Positions 36,861 through 50,340 are shown, counted from the stretch's first letter. The stretch: 64,000 bases of DNA from Eledone cirrhosa (GCA_964016885.1 OZ024740.1:296242670-296306669), one strand, 5' to 3'. Numbers and translations: made by a program. The notes: generated by a model from the sequence alone, not told the origin.

Positions 36861-37593
36861 CAAATAAAAAATGGATCCCCCAAATAAAAAATGGATCCCT
36901 CAAATAAAAAATGGATCACCCAAATACAAAATGGATCACCCAAATGGAAAATGGATCACCCAAAAAAAAATGGACCCCCAAATAAAAAATGGATCCCCCA
37001 AATAAAAAATGGATCCACCAAATAAAAAATCGATCACCCAAATAAAAAATGGATCACCCAAATAAAAAATGGATCACCCAAATAAAAAATAGATCCCCCC
37101 AAATAAAAAATGGATCACCCAAATAAAAAATGATCCTCCAAATAAAAAATGGATCCCCCAAATAAAAAATGGATCTCCCAAATAAAAAATGGATCCCCCA
37201 AATAAAAAATGGATCACCCAAATAAAAAATGGATCACCCAAATAAAAAATGGATCACCCAAATAAAAAATGGATCCCCCAAATAAAAAATGGATCAGCCA
37301 AATAAAAAATGGATCCCCCAAATAAAAAATGGATCATCCAAATAAAAAATGGATCATTCAAATAAAAAATGGATCACCCAAATAAAAAATGGATCCCACA
37401 AATAAAAAATGGATCACCCAAATAAAAAATGGATCACCCAAATAAAAAATGGATCCTCCAAATAAAAAATGGATCACCCAAATAAAAAATGGATCACCCA
37501 AATAAAAAATGAATCACCCAAATAAAAAATAGATCACCCAAATAAAAAATGGATCCCCCAAATAAAAAATGGATCACCCAAATAAAAAATGGA
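36861..37593 (-). repeat. '-' domain, copy of 7,216
   Basis: Same landmarks; one private AATCGATCACCC near 37,028. Confidence 0.92.
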
Positions 37594-37791
37594 TCCCTTT
37601 TTTATTTGGCGGATCCATTTTTTATTTGGGGGATACATTATCTATTTGGGTGATCCATTTTTTATTTGGGGGATCCAGTTTTTATTTGGGTGATCCATTT
37701 TTTATTTGGGGGATCCATTTTTTATTTGGGTGATCCATTCTTTATATGGTGATCCGATTTTTATTTGGGGGATCCATTTTTTATTTGATGG
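37594..37791 (+). repeat. '+' domain, copy of 7,949
   Basis: Same GGGGGATACATTATC and TTCTTTATATGG variants and the same TCTCGCAAAT switch. Confidence 0.91.
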
Positions 37792-38293
37792 ATCTCGCAA
37801 ATAAAAAATGGATCACCCAAATAAAAAATGGATCCCCCAAATAAAAAATGGATCACCCAAATAAAAAATGGATCACCCAAATAAAAAATGGATCCCCCAA
37901 ATAAAGAATGGCTCACCCAAATAAAAAATGGATCACCCAAATAAAAAATGGATCCCCCAAATAAAAAATGGATCACCCAAATAAAAAATGGATCAGCCAA
38001 ATAAAAAATGGATCCCCCAAATAAAAAATGGATCCCCCAAATAAAAAATGGATCACCCAAATAAAAAATGGATCACCCAAATAAAAAATGGATCACCCAA
38101 ATCAAAAATGGATCCCCCAAACAAAAAATGGATCACCCAAATAAAAAATGGATCCCCCACATAAAAAATGGATCACCCAAATAAAAAATGGATCACCCAA
38201 ATAAAAAATGGATCACCCAAATAAAAAATGGATCCCCCAAATAAAAAATGGATCACCCAAATAAAAAAATGGATCACCCAAATAAAAAATGGA
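37792..38293 (-). repeat. '-' domain, copy of 8,147
   Basis: Same GGCTCACCC variant near 37,910. Confidence 0.91.
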
Positions 38294-38671
38294 TCCCTTT
38301 TTTATTTGGGGGATCCATTTTTTATTTGAAGGATCCATTTTTTATTTGGGTGATCCATTTTTTATTTGGGTGATCCATTTTTTATTTGGGTGATCCATTT
38401 TTTATTTGGGTGATCCATTTTTTATTTGGGGGATCCATTTTTTATGTGGGGGATCCATTTTTTATTTGGGTGAACCATTTTTTATTTGGGTGATCCATTT
38501 TTTATTTGGGTGATCCATTTTTTATTTGTGGGATCCATTTTATATTTGGGGGATCCATTTTTTATTTGGGGATCCATTTTTTATTTGGGTGATCCATTTT
38601 TTATTTGGGTGATCCATTTTTTATTTGAGGGATCCATTTTTTATTTGGGGGATCCATTTTTTATTTGATGG
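38294..38671 (+). repeat. '+' domain, copy of 8,649
   Basis: Same TTATGTGGGGG variant; GGGTGAACC at 38,468-38,476 is private. Confidence 0.91.
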
Positions 38672-40743
38672 ATCTCCCAAATAAAAAATGGATCATCCAA
38701 ATATAAAATGGATCCCCCAAATAAAAAATGGATCACCCAAATAAAAAATGGAACACCCAAATAAAAAATGGATCCCCCAAATAAAAAATGGATCCCCCAA
38801 ATAAAAAATGGATCCCCAAAATAAAAAATGGATCACCCAAATAAAAAATGGAGCCCCCAAATAAAAAATGGATCAACCAAATTAAAACTGGTTCCCCCAA
38901 ATAAAAAATGGATCACCCAAGTAAAAAATGGATCCCCCAAATAAAAAATGGATCCCCCAAATAAAAAATGGATCCCCCAAATAAAAAATGGATCACCCAA
39001 ATAAAAAATGGATCCCCAAATAAAAAATGGATCCCCAAATAAAAAATGGATCCTCCAAATAAAAAATGGATCACCCAAATAAAAAATGGATCACCCAAAT
39101 AAAAAATGGATCACCCAAATAAAAAATGGATCGCCCAAATAAAAAATGGATCCCCAAATAAAAAATGGATCACCCAAATAAAAAATGGATCCCCCAAATA
39201 AAAAATGGATCCCCCAAATAAAAAATGGATCACCCAAATAAAAAATGGACCCCCAAATAAAAAATGGATCACCCAAATAACAAATGGAACACCCAAATAA
39301 AAAATGGATCCCCCAAATAAAAAATGGATCACCCAAATAAAAAATGGATCACCCAAATAAAAAATGGATCCTCCAAATAAAAAATGGATCACCCAAATAA
39401 AAAATGTATCACCCAAATAAAAACTGGATCACCCAAATAAAAACTGGATCAGCCAAATAAAAAATGGATCGCCCAAATAAAAAATGGATCCCCCAAATAA
39501 AAAATGGATCACCCAAATGAAAAATGAATCACCCAAATAAAAAATGGATCCCTCAAATAAAGAATGGATCACTCAAATAAAAAATGGATCACCCAAATAA
39601 AAAATGGATCCCCCAAATAAAAAATGGATCACCCAAATAAAAAATGGATCACCCAAATAAAAAATGGATCCCCCAAATAAAAAATGGATCACCCAAATAA
39701 AAAATGGATCCCCCAAATAAAAAAGGATCACCCAAATAAAAAATGGATCATTCAAATAAAAAATGGATCACCCAAATAAAAAATGGATCCCCCAAATAAA
39801 AAATGGATCTCCCAAATAAAAAATAAATCACCCAAATAAAAAATGGATCACCCAAATAAAAAATTGATCCCCCAAATAAAAAATGGATCACCCAAATAAA
39901 AAATGGATCACCCAAATATAATATGGATCCCCCAAATAAAAAATGGATCCCCCAAATAAAAAATGGATCCCCCAAATAAAAAATGGATCCCCCAAATAAA
40001 AAATGGATCACCCAAATAAAAAATGGATCCCCAAATAAAAAATGGATCCCCAAATAAAAAATGGATCCTCCAAATAAAAAATGGATCACCCAAATAAAAA
40101 ATGGATCACCCAAATAAAAAATGGATCACCCAAATAAAAAATGGATCGCCCAAATAAAAAATGGATCCCCAAATAAAAAATGGATCACCCAAATAAAAAA
40201 TGGATCCCCCAAATAAAAAATGGATCCCCCAAATAAAAAATGGATCACCCAAATAAAAAATGGACCCCCAAATAAAAAATGGATCACCCAAATAACAAAT
40301 GGAACACCCAAATAAAAAATGGATCCCCCAAATAAAAAATGGATCACCCAAATAAAAAATGGATCACCCAAATAAAAAATGGATCCTCCAAATAAAAAAT
40401 GGATCACCCAAATAAAAAATGTATCACCCAAATAAAAACTGGATCACCCAAATAAAAACTGGATCAGCCAAATAAAAAATGGATCGCCCAAATAAAAAAT
40501 GGATCCCCCAAATAAAAAATGGATCACCCAAATGAAAAATGAATCACCCAAATAAAAAATGGATCCCTCAAATAAAGAATGGATCACTCAAATAAAAAAT
40601 GGATCACCCAAATAAAAAATGGATCACCCAAATAAAAAATAAATCACCCAAATAAAAAATGGATCACCCAAATAAAAAATTGATCCCCCAAATAAAAAAT
40701 GGATCACCCAAATAAAAAATGGATCACCCAAATAAAAAATGGA
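38672..40743 (-). repeat. Long '-' domain, two 1,015-bp HOR units
   Basis: Fourth full copy of the 36-2,110 module. It shares AAATATAAAATGG and CAACCAAATT with 9,027-9,480 in its first 450 bp, then continues like 29,858 onward. One private CTCCC monomer lies near 39,810. Confidence 0.92.
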
Positions 40744-41079
40744 TCCCTTTTTTATTTGGCGGATCCATTTTTTGGGGGGGGATCCATTATCTATTTGGGT
40801 GATCCATTTTATGTTTGGGGGATCCAGTTTTTATTTGGGTGATCCATTTTTTATTTGGGGGATCCATTTTTTATTTGGGTGATCCATTTTTTATTTGGTG
40901 ATCCATTTTTTATTTGGGGGATCCATTTTTATTTGGGTGATCCATTTTTTATTTGGTTGATCCATTTATTATTAGAGGTATCCATTTTTAATTTGGGTGA
41001 TCCATTTTTTATTTGTGTGATCCATTTTTTATATGAGGGATCCATTTTTTATTTGGGGGATCCATTTTTTATTTGATGG
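40744..41079 (+). repeat. Short '+' domain with T6G8 tract
   Basis: As 2,111-2,444 (TTATTATTAGAGG form) but TTTATTTGTGTG; T6G8 at 40,768-40,781. Confidence 0.92.
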
Positions 41080-41703
41080 ATGTCCCAAATAAAAAATGGA
41101 TCACCCGAATAAAAAATGGATCCCCCAAATAAAAAATGGATCCCCCAAATAAAAAATGGATCCCCCAAATAAAAAATGGGTCACCCAAATAAAAAATGGA
41201 TCACCCAAATAAAAAATGGATCGCCCAAATAAAAAATGGATCCAAAAAATAAAAAATGGATCACCCAAATAAAAAATGGATCCCCCAAATAAAAAATGGA
41301 TCCCCCAAATAAAAAATGGATCACCCAAATAAAAAATGGGCCCCCCCCCCAAAAAAAATGGATCACCCAAATAAAAAATGGATCACCCAAATAAAAAATG
41401 CATCCTCCAAATAAAAAATGGATCACCCAAATAAAAAATGGATCCTCCAAATAAAAAATGGATCACCCAAATAAAAAATGGATCACCCAAATAAAAAATG
41501 GATCACCCAAATCAAAAATGGATCCCCCAAACAAAAAATGGATCACCCAAATAAAAAATGGATCCCCCACATAAAAAATGGATCACCCAAATAAAAAATG
41601 AATCACCCAAATAAAAAATGGATCACCCAAATAAAAAATGGATCCCCCCAAAAAAAAATGGATCACCCAAATAAAAAAATGGATCACCCAAATAAAAAAT
41701 GGA
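41080..41703 (-). repeat. '-' domain with C10A8 and C6A9 tracts
   Basis: As 32,266-32,889; tracts near 41,341-41,358 and 41,645-41,659. Confidence 0.92.
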
Positions 41704-43935
41704 TCCCTTTTTTATTTGGGGGATCCATTTTTTATTTGAAGGATCCATTTTTTATTTGGGTGATCCATTTTTTATTTGGGTGATCCATTTTTTATTTGGG
41801 TGATCCATTTTTTATTTGGGTGATCCATTTTTTATTTGGGGGATCCATTTTTTATTTGGGGGATCCATTTTTTATTTGGGGGATCCATTTTTTATTTGGG
41901 TGATCCATTTTTTATTTGGGTGATCCATTTTTTATTTGTGGGATCCATTTTATATTTGGGGGATCCATTTTTTATTTGGGGATCCATTTTTTATTTGGGT
42001 GATCCATTTTTTATTTGGGTGATCCATTTTTTATTTGAGGGATCCATTTTTTATTTGGGGGATCCATTTTTTATTTGATGGATCTCCCAAATAAAAAATG
42101 GATCATCCAAATAAAAAATGGATCCCCCAAATAAAAAATGGATCACCCAAATAAAAAATGGAACACCCAAATAAAAAATGGATCCCCCAAATAAAAAATG
42201 GATCCCCCAAATAAAAATGGATCCCCAAAATAAAAAATGGATCACCCAAATAAAAAATGGAGCCCCCAAATAAAAAATGGATCACCCAAATTAAAACTGG
42301 TTCCCCCAAATAAAAAATGGATCACCCAAGTAAAAAATGGATCCCCCAAATAAAAAATGGATCCCCCAAATAAAAAATGGATCCTCCAAATAAAAAATGC
42401 ATCACCCAAATAAAAAATGGATCCCCAAATAAAAAATGGATCCCCAAATAAAAAATGGATCCTCCAAATAAAAAATGGATCACCCAAATAAAAAATGGAT
42501 CACCCAAATAAAAAATGGATCACCCAAATAAAAAATGGATCGCCCAAATAAAAAATGGATCCCCAAATAAAAAATGGATCACCCAAATAAAAAATGGATC
42601 CCCCAAATAAAAAATGGATCCCCCAAATAAAAAATGGATCACCCAAATAAAAAATGGACCCCCAAATAAAAAATGGATCACCCAAATAACAAATGGAACA
42701 CCCAAATAAAAAATGGATCCCCCAAATAAAAAATGGATCACCCAAATAAAAAATGGATCACCCAAATAAAAAATGGATCCTCCAAATAAAAAATGGATCA
42801 CCCAAATAAAAAATGTATCACCCAAATAAAAACTGGATCACCCAAATAAAAACTGGATCAGCCAAATAAAAAATGTATCGCCCAAATAAAAAATGGATCC
42901 CCCAAATAAAAAATGGATCACCCAAATGAAAAATGAATCACCCAAATAAAAAATGGATCCCTCAAATAAAGAATGGATCACTCAAATAAAAAATGGATCA
43001 CCCAAATAAAAAATGGATCCCCCAAATAAAAAATGGATCACCCAAATAAAAAATGGATCACCCAAATAAAAAATGGATCCCCCAAATAAAAAATGGATCA
43101 CCCAAATAAAAAATGGATCCCCCAAATAAAAAAGGATCACCCAAATAAAAAATGGATCATTCAAATAAAAAATGGATCACCCAAATAAAAAATGGATCCC
43201 CCAAATAAAAAATGGATCACCCAAATAAAAAATAAATCACCCAAATAAAAAATGGATCACCCAAATAAATAATTGATCCCCCAAATAAAAAATGGATCAC
43301 CCAAATAAAAAATGGATCACCCAAATATAATATGGATCCCCCAAATAAAAAATGGATCCCCCAAATAAAAAATGGATCCCCCAAATAAAAAATGGATCCC
43401 CCAAATAAAAAATGGATCACCCAAATAAAAAATGGATCCCCAAATAAAAAATGGATCCCCAAATAAAAAATGGATCCTCCAAATAAAAAATGGATCACCC
43501 AAATAAAAAATGGATCACCCAAATAAAAAATGGATCACCCAAATAAAAAATGGATCGCCCAAATAAAAAATGGATCCCCAAATAAAAAATGGATCACCCA
43601 AATAAAAAATGGATCCCCCAAATAAAAAATGGATCCCCCAAATAAAAAATGGATCACCCAAATAAAAAATGGACCCCCAAATAAAAAATGGATCACCCAA
43701 ATAACAAATGGAACACCCAAATAAAAAATGGATCCCCCAAATAAAAAATGGATCACCCAAATAAAAAATGGATCACCCAAATAAAAAATGGATCCTCCAA
43801 ATAAAAAATGGATCACCCAAATAAAAAATGTATCACCCAAATAAAAACTGGATCACCCAAATAAAAACTGGATCAGCCAAATAAAAAATGGATCGCCCAA
43901 ATAAAAAATGGATCCCCCAAATAAAAAATGGATCA
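41585..43935. repeat. 2,350-bp tandem duplication, copy 1
   Basis: Matches 43,935-46,290 at offset 2,350, then 2,351 after a one-A difference near 42,215. The breakpoint near 43,940 joins a long '-' module to the end of the 622-bp module. Confidence 0.92.
41704..42081 (+). repeat. '+' domain, 378 bp, fullest form
   Basis: Holds both the GGGGG/GAAGG opening and the full set of central monomers, so the 338-bp forms at 3,067 and 20,523 are derivable from it by different 40-bp losses. Copy at 44,054. Confidence 0.92.
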
Positions 43936-44053
43936 CCCAAATAAAAAATGAATCACCCAAATAAAAAATGGATCACCCAAATAAAAAATGGATCCCCCCC
44001 AAAAAAAATGGATCACCCAAATAAAAAAATGGATCACCCAAATAAAAAATGGA
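42082..44053 (-). repeat. Long '-' domain, fused to a 622-module end
   Basis: Two 1,015-bp units as usual until about 43,940, where it switches inside a monomer pattern to the right end of the 622-bp module (AATGAATCACCC then a C7A8 tract near 43,995). Private variants: ATGCATCACCC near 42,410 and a five-A monomer near 42,215. Confidence 0.92.
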
Positions 44054-46290
44054 TCCCTTTTTTATTTGGGGGATCCATTTTTTATTTGAAGGATCCATTT
44101 TTTATTTGGGTGATCCATTTTTTATTTGGGTGATCCATTTTTTATTTGGGTGATCCATTTTTTATTTGGGTGATCCATTTTTTATTTGGGGGATCCATTT
44201 TTTATTTGGGGGATCCATTTTTTATTTGGGGGATCCATTTTTTATTTGGGTGATCCATTTTTTATTTGGGTGATCCATTTTTTATTTGTGGGATCCATTT
44301 TATATTTGGGGGATCCATTTTTTATTTGGGGATCCATTTTTTATTTGGGTGATCCATTTTTTATTTGGGTGATCCATTTTTTATTTGAGGGATCCATTTT
44401 TTATTTGGGGGATCCATTTTTTATTTGATGGATCTCCCAAATAAAAAATGGATCATCCAAATAAAAAATGGATCCCCCAAATAAAAAATGGATCACCCAA
44501 ATAAAAAATGGAACACCCAAATAAAAAATGGATCCCCCAAATAAAAAATGGATCCCCCAAATAAAAAATGGATCCCCAAAATAAAAAATGGATCACCCAA
44601 ATAAAAAATGGAGCCCCCAAATAAAAAATGGATCACCCAAATTAAAACTGGTTCCCCCAAATAAAAAATGGATCACCCAAGTAAAAAATGGATCCCCCAA
44701 ATAAAAAATGGATCCCCCAAATAAAAAATGGATCCTCCAAATAAAAAATGCATCACCCAAATAAAAAATGGATCCCCAAATAAAAAATGGATCCCCAAAT
44801 AAAAAATGGATCCTCCAAATAAAAAATGGATCACCCAAATAAAAAATGGATCACCCAAATAAAAAATGGATCACCCAAATAAAAAATGGATCGCCCAAAT
44901 AAAAAATGGATCCCCAAATAAAAAATGGATCACCCAAATAAAAAATGGATCCCCCAAATAAAAAATGGATCCCCCAAATAAAAAATGGATCACCCAAATA
45001 AAAAATGGACCCCCAAATAAAAAATGGATCACCCAAATAACAAATGGAACACCCAAATAAAAAATGGATCCCCCAAATAAAAAATGGATCACCCAAATAA
45101 AAAATGGATCACCCAAATAAAAAATGGATCCTCCAAATAAAAAATGGATCACCCAAATAAAAAATGTATCACCCAAATAAAAACTGGATCACCCAAATAA
45201 AAACTGGATCAGCCAAATAAAAAATGTATCGCCCAAATAAAAAATGGATCCCCCAAATAAAAAATGGATCACCCAAATGAAAAATGAATCACCCAAATAA
45301 AAAATGGATCCCTCAAATAAAGAATGGATCACTCAAATAAAAAATGGATCACCCAAATAAAAAATGGATCCCCCAAATAAAAAATGGATCACCCAAATAA
45401 AAAATGGATCACCCAAATAAAAAATGGATCCCCCAAATAAAAAATGGATCACCCAAATAAAAAATGGATCCCCCAAATAAAAAAGGATCACCCAAATAAA
45501 AAATGGATCATTCAAATAAAAAATGGATCACCCAAATAAAAAATGGATCCCCCAAATAAAAAATGGATCACCCAAATAAAAAATAAATCACCCAAATAAA
45601 AAATGGATCACCCAAATAAATAATTGATCCCCCAAATAAAAAATGGATCACCCAAATAAAAAATGGATCACCCAAATATAATATGGATCCCCCAAATAAA
45701 AAATGGATCCCCCAAATAAAAAATGGATCCCCCAAATAAAAAATGGATCCCCCAAATAAAAAATGGATCACCCAAATAAAAAATGGATCCCCAAATAAAA
45801 AATGGATCCCCAAATAAAAAATGGATCCTCCAAATAAAAAATGGATCACCCAAATAAAAAATGGATCACCCAAATAAAAAATGGATCACCCAAATAAAAA
45901 ATGGATCGCCCAAATAAAAAATGGATCCCCAAATAAAAAATGGATCACCCAAATAAAAAATGGATCCCCCAAATAAAAAATGGATCCCCCAAATAAAAAA
46001 TGGATCACCCAAATAAAAAATGGACCCCCAAATAAAAAATGGATCACCCAAATAACAAATGGAACACCCAAATAAAAAATGGATCCCCCAAATAAAAAAT
46101 GGATCACCCAAATAAAAAATGGATCACCCAAATAAAAAATGGATCCTCCAAATAAAAAATGGATCACCCAAATAAAAAATGTATCACCCAAATAAAAACT
46201 GGATCACCCAAATAAAAACTGGATCAGCCAAATAAAAAATGGATCGCCCAAATAAAAAATGGATCCCCCAAATAAAAAATGGATCACCCA
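43936..46290. repeat. 2,350-bp tandem duplication, copy 2
   Basis: Partner of 41,585-43,935, with C7A8 against C6A9 in the tract near 43,995. Copies otherwise look almost identical. Confidence 0.92.
44054..44431 (+). repeat. '+' domain, copy of 41,704
   Basis: Same monomer order at offset 2,350. Confidence 0.92.
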
Positions 46291-46583
46291 AATGAAAAAT
46301 GAATCACCCAAATAAAAAATGGATCCCTCAAATAAAGAATGGATCACTCAAATAAAAAATGGATCACCCAAATAAAAAATGGATCACCCAAATAAAAAAT
46401 AAATCACCCAAATAAAAAATGGATCACCCAAATAAAAAATTGATCCCCCAAATAAAAAATGGATCACCCAAATAAAAAATGGATCACCCAAATATAATAT
46501 GGATCCCCCAAATAAAAAATGGATCCCCCAAATAAAAAATTGATCACCCAAATAAAAAATGGATCCCCCAAATAAAAAAGGGA
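44432..46583 (-). repeat. Long '-' domain, two 1,015-bp HOR units
   Basis: Copy of 42,082 onward (offset 2,351, sharing ATGCATCACCC and ATGTATCGCCC), but it carries on into the 3,405-type ending at AAAAAAGGGATCCATTTTTT. Confidence 0.92.
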
Positions 46584-47610
46584 TCCATTTTTTATTTGGG
46601 TGATCCATTTTTTATTTGGGTGATCCATTCTTTATTTGGGGGATCAATTTTTTATTTGGGTGATCCATTTTTTATTTGGGAGATCCATCAAATAAAAAAT
46701 GGATTCCCCAAATAAAAAATGGATCCCTCAAATAAAAAATGGATCACCCAAATAAAAAATGGATCACCCAAATTAAAAATGGATACCCCTAATAAAAAAT
46801 GGATCAACCAAATAAAAAATGGATCACCCAAATAAAAAATGGATCACCCAAATAAAAAATGGATCCCCCAAATAAAAAATGGATCACCCAAATAAAAAAT
46901 GGATCAGCCAAATAAAAAATGTATCCCCCAAATAAAAAATGGATCACCCAAATAAAAAATGGATCACCTAAATAAAAAATGGATCACCCAAATGGAAAAT
47001 GGATCACCCCCCAAAAAATGGACCGCCAAATAAAAAATGGATCCCCCAAATAAAAGATGGATCACCCAAATAAAAAATGGATCCCCCAAATAAAAAATGG
47101 ATCCCCCAAATAAAAAATGGATCACCCAAATAAAAAATGGATCACCCAAATATAAAATGGATCCCCCAAATAAAAAATGGATCCCCCAAATAAAAAATGG
47201 ATGCCCCAAATAAAAAATGGATCCACCAAATAAAAAATGGATCCCCCAAATAAAAAATGGATCGCCCAAATAAAAAATGGATCCCCCAAATAAAAAATGG
47301 ATCACCCAAATAAAAAATGGATCCCCCAAATAAAAAATGGATCACCCAAATAAAAAATGGATCACCCAAATAAAAAATGGATCACCCAAATAAAAAATGG
47401 ATCACCCAAATTAAAAATGGATACCCCAAATAAAAAATAGATCACCCAAATAAAAAATCGATCACCCAAATAAAAAATGGATCCCCCAAATAAAAAATGG
47501 ATCACCAAATAAAAAATGGATCACCCAAATAAAAAATGGATCACCCAAATAAAAAATTGATCCCCCAAATAAAAAATGGATCCCCCAAATAAAAAATGGA
47601 TCACCCAAAT
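44880..47610. repeat. 2,730-bp tandem duplication, copy 1
   Basis: Matches 47,611-50,340 at a constant offset of 2,730. One difference noticed is ATGTATCGCCC near 45,225 against ATGGATCGCCC in copy 2. Confidence 0.93.
46584..46687 (+). repeat. '+' domain, 104 bp
   Basis: Third copy of 5,557-5,660. Confidence 0.9.
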
Positions 47611-49313
47611 AAAAAATGGATCGCCCAAATAAAAAATGGATCCCCAAATAAAAAATGGATCACCCAAATAAAAAATGGATCCCCCAAATAAAAAATGGAT
47701 CCCCCAAATAAAAAATGGATCACCCAAATAAAAAATGGACCCCCAAATAAAAAATGGATCACCCAAATAACAAATGGAACACCCAAATAAAAAATGGATC
47801 CCCCAAATAAAAAATGGATCACCCAAATAAAAAATGGATCACCCAAATAAAAAATGGATCCTCCAAATAAAAAATGGATCACCCAAATAAAAAATGTATC
47901 ACCCAAATAAAAACTGGATCACCCAAATAAAAACTGGATCAGCCAAATAAAAAATGGATCGCCCAAATAAAAAATGGATCCCCCAAATAAAAAATGGATC
48001 ACCCAAATGAAAAATGAATCACCCAAATAAAAAATGGATCCCTCAAATAAAGAATGGATCACTCAAATAAAAAATGGATCACCCAAATAAAAAATGGATC
48101 CCCCAAATAAAAAATGGATCACCCAAATAAAAAATGGATCACCCAAATAAAAAATGGATCCCCCAAATAAAAAATGGATCACCCAAATAAAAAATGGATC
48201 CCCCAAATAAAAAAGGATCACCCAAATAAAAAATGGATCATTCAAATAAAAAATGGATCACCCAAATAAAAAATGGATCCCCCAAATAAAAAATGGATCA
48301 CCCAAATAAAAAATAAATCACCCAAATAAAAAATGGATCACCCAAATAAAAAATTGATCCCCCAAATAAAAAATGGATCACCCAAATAAAAAATGGATCA
48401 CCCAAATATAATATGGATCCCCCAAATAAAAAATGGATCCCCCAAATAAAAAATGGATCCCCCAAATAAAAAATGGATCCCCCAAATAAAAAATGGATCA
48501 CCCAAATAAAAAATGGATCCCCAAATAAAAAATGGATCCCCAAATAAAAAATGGATCCTCCAAATAAAAAATGGATCACCCAAATAAAAAATGGATCACC
48601 CAAATAAAAAATGGATCACCCAAATAAAAAATGGATCGCCCAAATAAAAAATGGATCCCCAAATAAAAAATGGATCACCCAAATAAAAAATGGATCCCCC
48701 AAATAAAAAATGGATCCCCCAAATAAAAAATGGATCACCCAAATAAAAAATGGACCCCCAAATAAAAAATGGATCACCCAAATAACAAATGGAACACCCA
48801 AATAAAAAATGGATCCCCCAAATAAAAAATGGATCACCCAAATAAAAAATGGATCACCCAAATAAAAAATGGATCCTCCAAATAAAAAATGGATCACCCA
48901 AATAAAAAATGTATCACCCAAATAAAAACTGGATCACCCAAATAAAAACTGGATCAGCCAAATAAAAAATGGATCGCCCAAATAAAAAATGGATCCCCCA
49001 AATAAAAAATGGATCACCCAAATGAAAAATGAATCACCCAAATAAAAAATGGATCCCTCAAATAAAGAATGGATCACTCAAATAAAAAATGGATCACCCA
49101 AATAAAAAATGGATCACCCAAATAAAAAATAAATCACCCAAATAAAAAATGGATCACCCAAATAAAAAATTGATCCCCCAAATAAAAAATGGATCACCCA
49201 AATAAAAAATGGATCACCCAAATATAATATGGATCCCCCAAATAAAAAATGGATCCCCCAAATAAAAAATTGATCACCCAAATAAAAAATGGATCCCCCA
49301 AATAAAAAAGGGA
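46688..49313 (-). repeat. Composite '-' domain, 2.63 kb
   Basis: The left ~920 bp match 5,661-6,590. Near 47,610 it jumps into the 44,880 pattern (CGCCC, then a 19-bp CCCC monomer) and runs through two 1,015-bp units. The jump is the breakpoint of the 2,730-bp tandem duplication. Confidence 0.92.
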
Positions 49314-50340
49314 TCCATTTTTTATTTGGGTGATCCATTTTTTATTTGGGTGATCCATTCTTTATTTGGGGGATCAATTTTTTATTTGGGTGATCCATTT
49401 TTTATTTGGGAGATCCATCAAATAAAAAATGGATTCCCCAAATAAAAAATGGATCCCTCAAATAAAAAATGGATCACCCAAATAAAAAATGGATCACCCA
49501 AATTAAAAATGGATACCCCTAATAAAAAATGGATCAACCAAATAAAAAATGGATCACCCAAATAAAAAATGGATCACCCAAATAAAAAATGGATCCCCCA
49601 AATAAAAAATGGATCACCCAAATAAAAAATGGATCAGCCAAATAAAAAATGTATCCCCCAAATAAAAAATGGATCACCCAAATAAAAAATGGATCACCTA
49701 AATAAAAAATGGATCACCCAAATGGAAAATGGATCACCCCCCAAAAAATGGACCGCCAAATAAAAAATGGATCCCCCAAATAAAAGATGGATCACCCAAA
49801 TAAAAAATGGATCCCCCAAATAAAAAATGGATCCCCCAAATAAAAAATGGATCACCCAAATAAAAAATGGATCACCCAAATATAAAATGGATCCCCCAAA
49901 TAAAAAATGGATCCCCCAAATAAAAAATGGATGCCCCAAATAAAAAATGGATCCACCAAATAAAAAATGGATCCCCCAAATAAAAAATGGATCGCCCAAA
50001 TAAAAAATGGATCCCCCAAATAAAAAATGGATCACCCAAATAAAAAATGGATCCCCCAAATAAAAAATGGATCACCCAAATAAAAAATGGATCACCCAAA
50101 TAAAAAATGGATCACCCAAATAAAAAATGGATCACCCAAATTAAAAATGGATACCCCAAATAAAAAATAGATCACCCAAATAAAAAATCGATCACCCAAA
50201 TAAAAAATGGATCCCCCAAATAAAAAATGGATCACCAAATAAAAAATGGATCACCCAAATAAAAAATGGATCACCCAAATAAAAAATTGATCCCCCAAAT
50301 AAAAAATGGATCCCCCAAATAAAAAATGGATCACCCAAAT
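47611..50340. repeat. 2,730-bp tandem duplication, copy 2
   Basis: Partner of 44,880-47,610; no length difference was noticed across 2.7 kb. Confidence 0.93.
49314..49417 (+). repeat. '+' domain, 104 bp
   Basis: Fourth copy of 5,557-5,660. Confidence 0.9.

Larger units (their letters stand above)
29823..39120. repeat. 9.3-9.5 kb duplication, copy 2
   Basis: Partner of 1-9,480. Beyond 39,120 this copy continues in the long '-' module, whereas copy 1 turns into the fold-back series. Confidence 0.93.
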
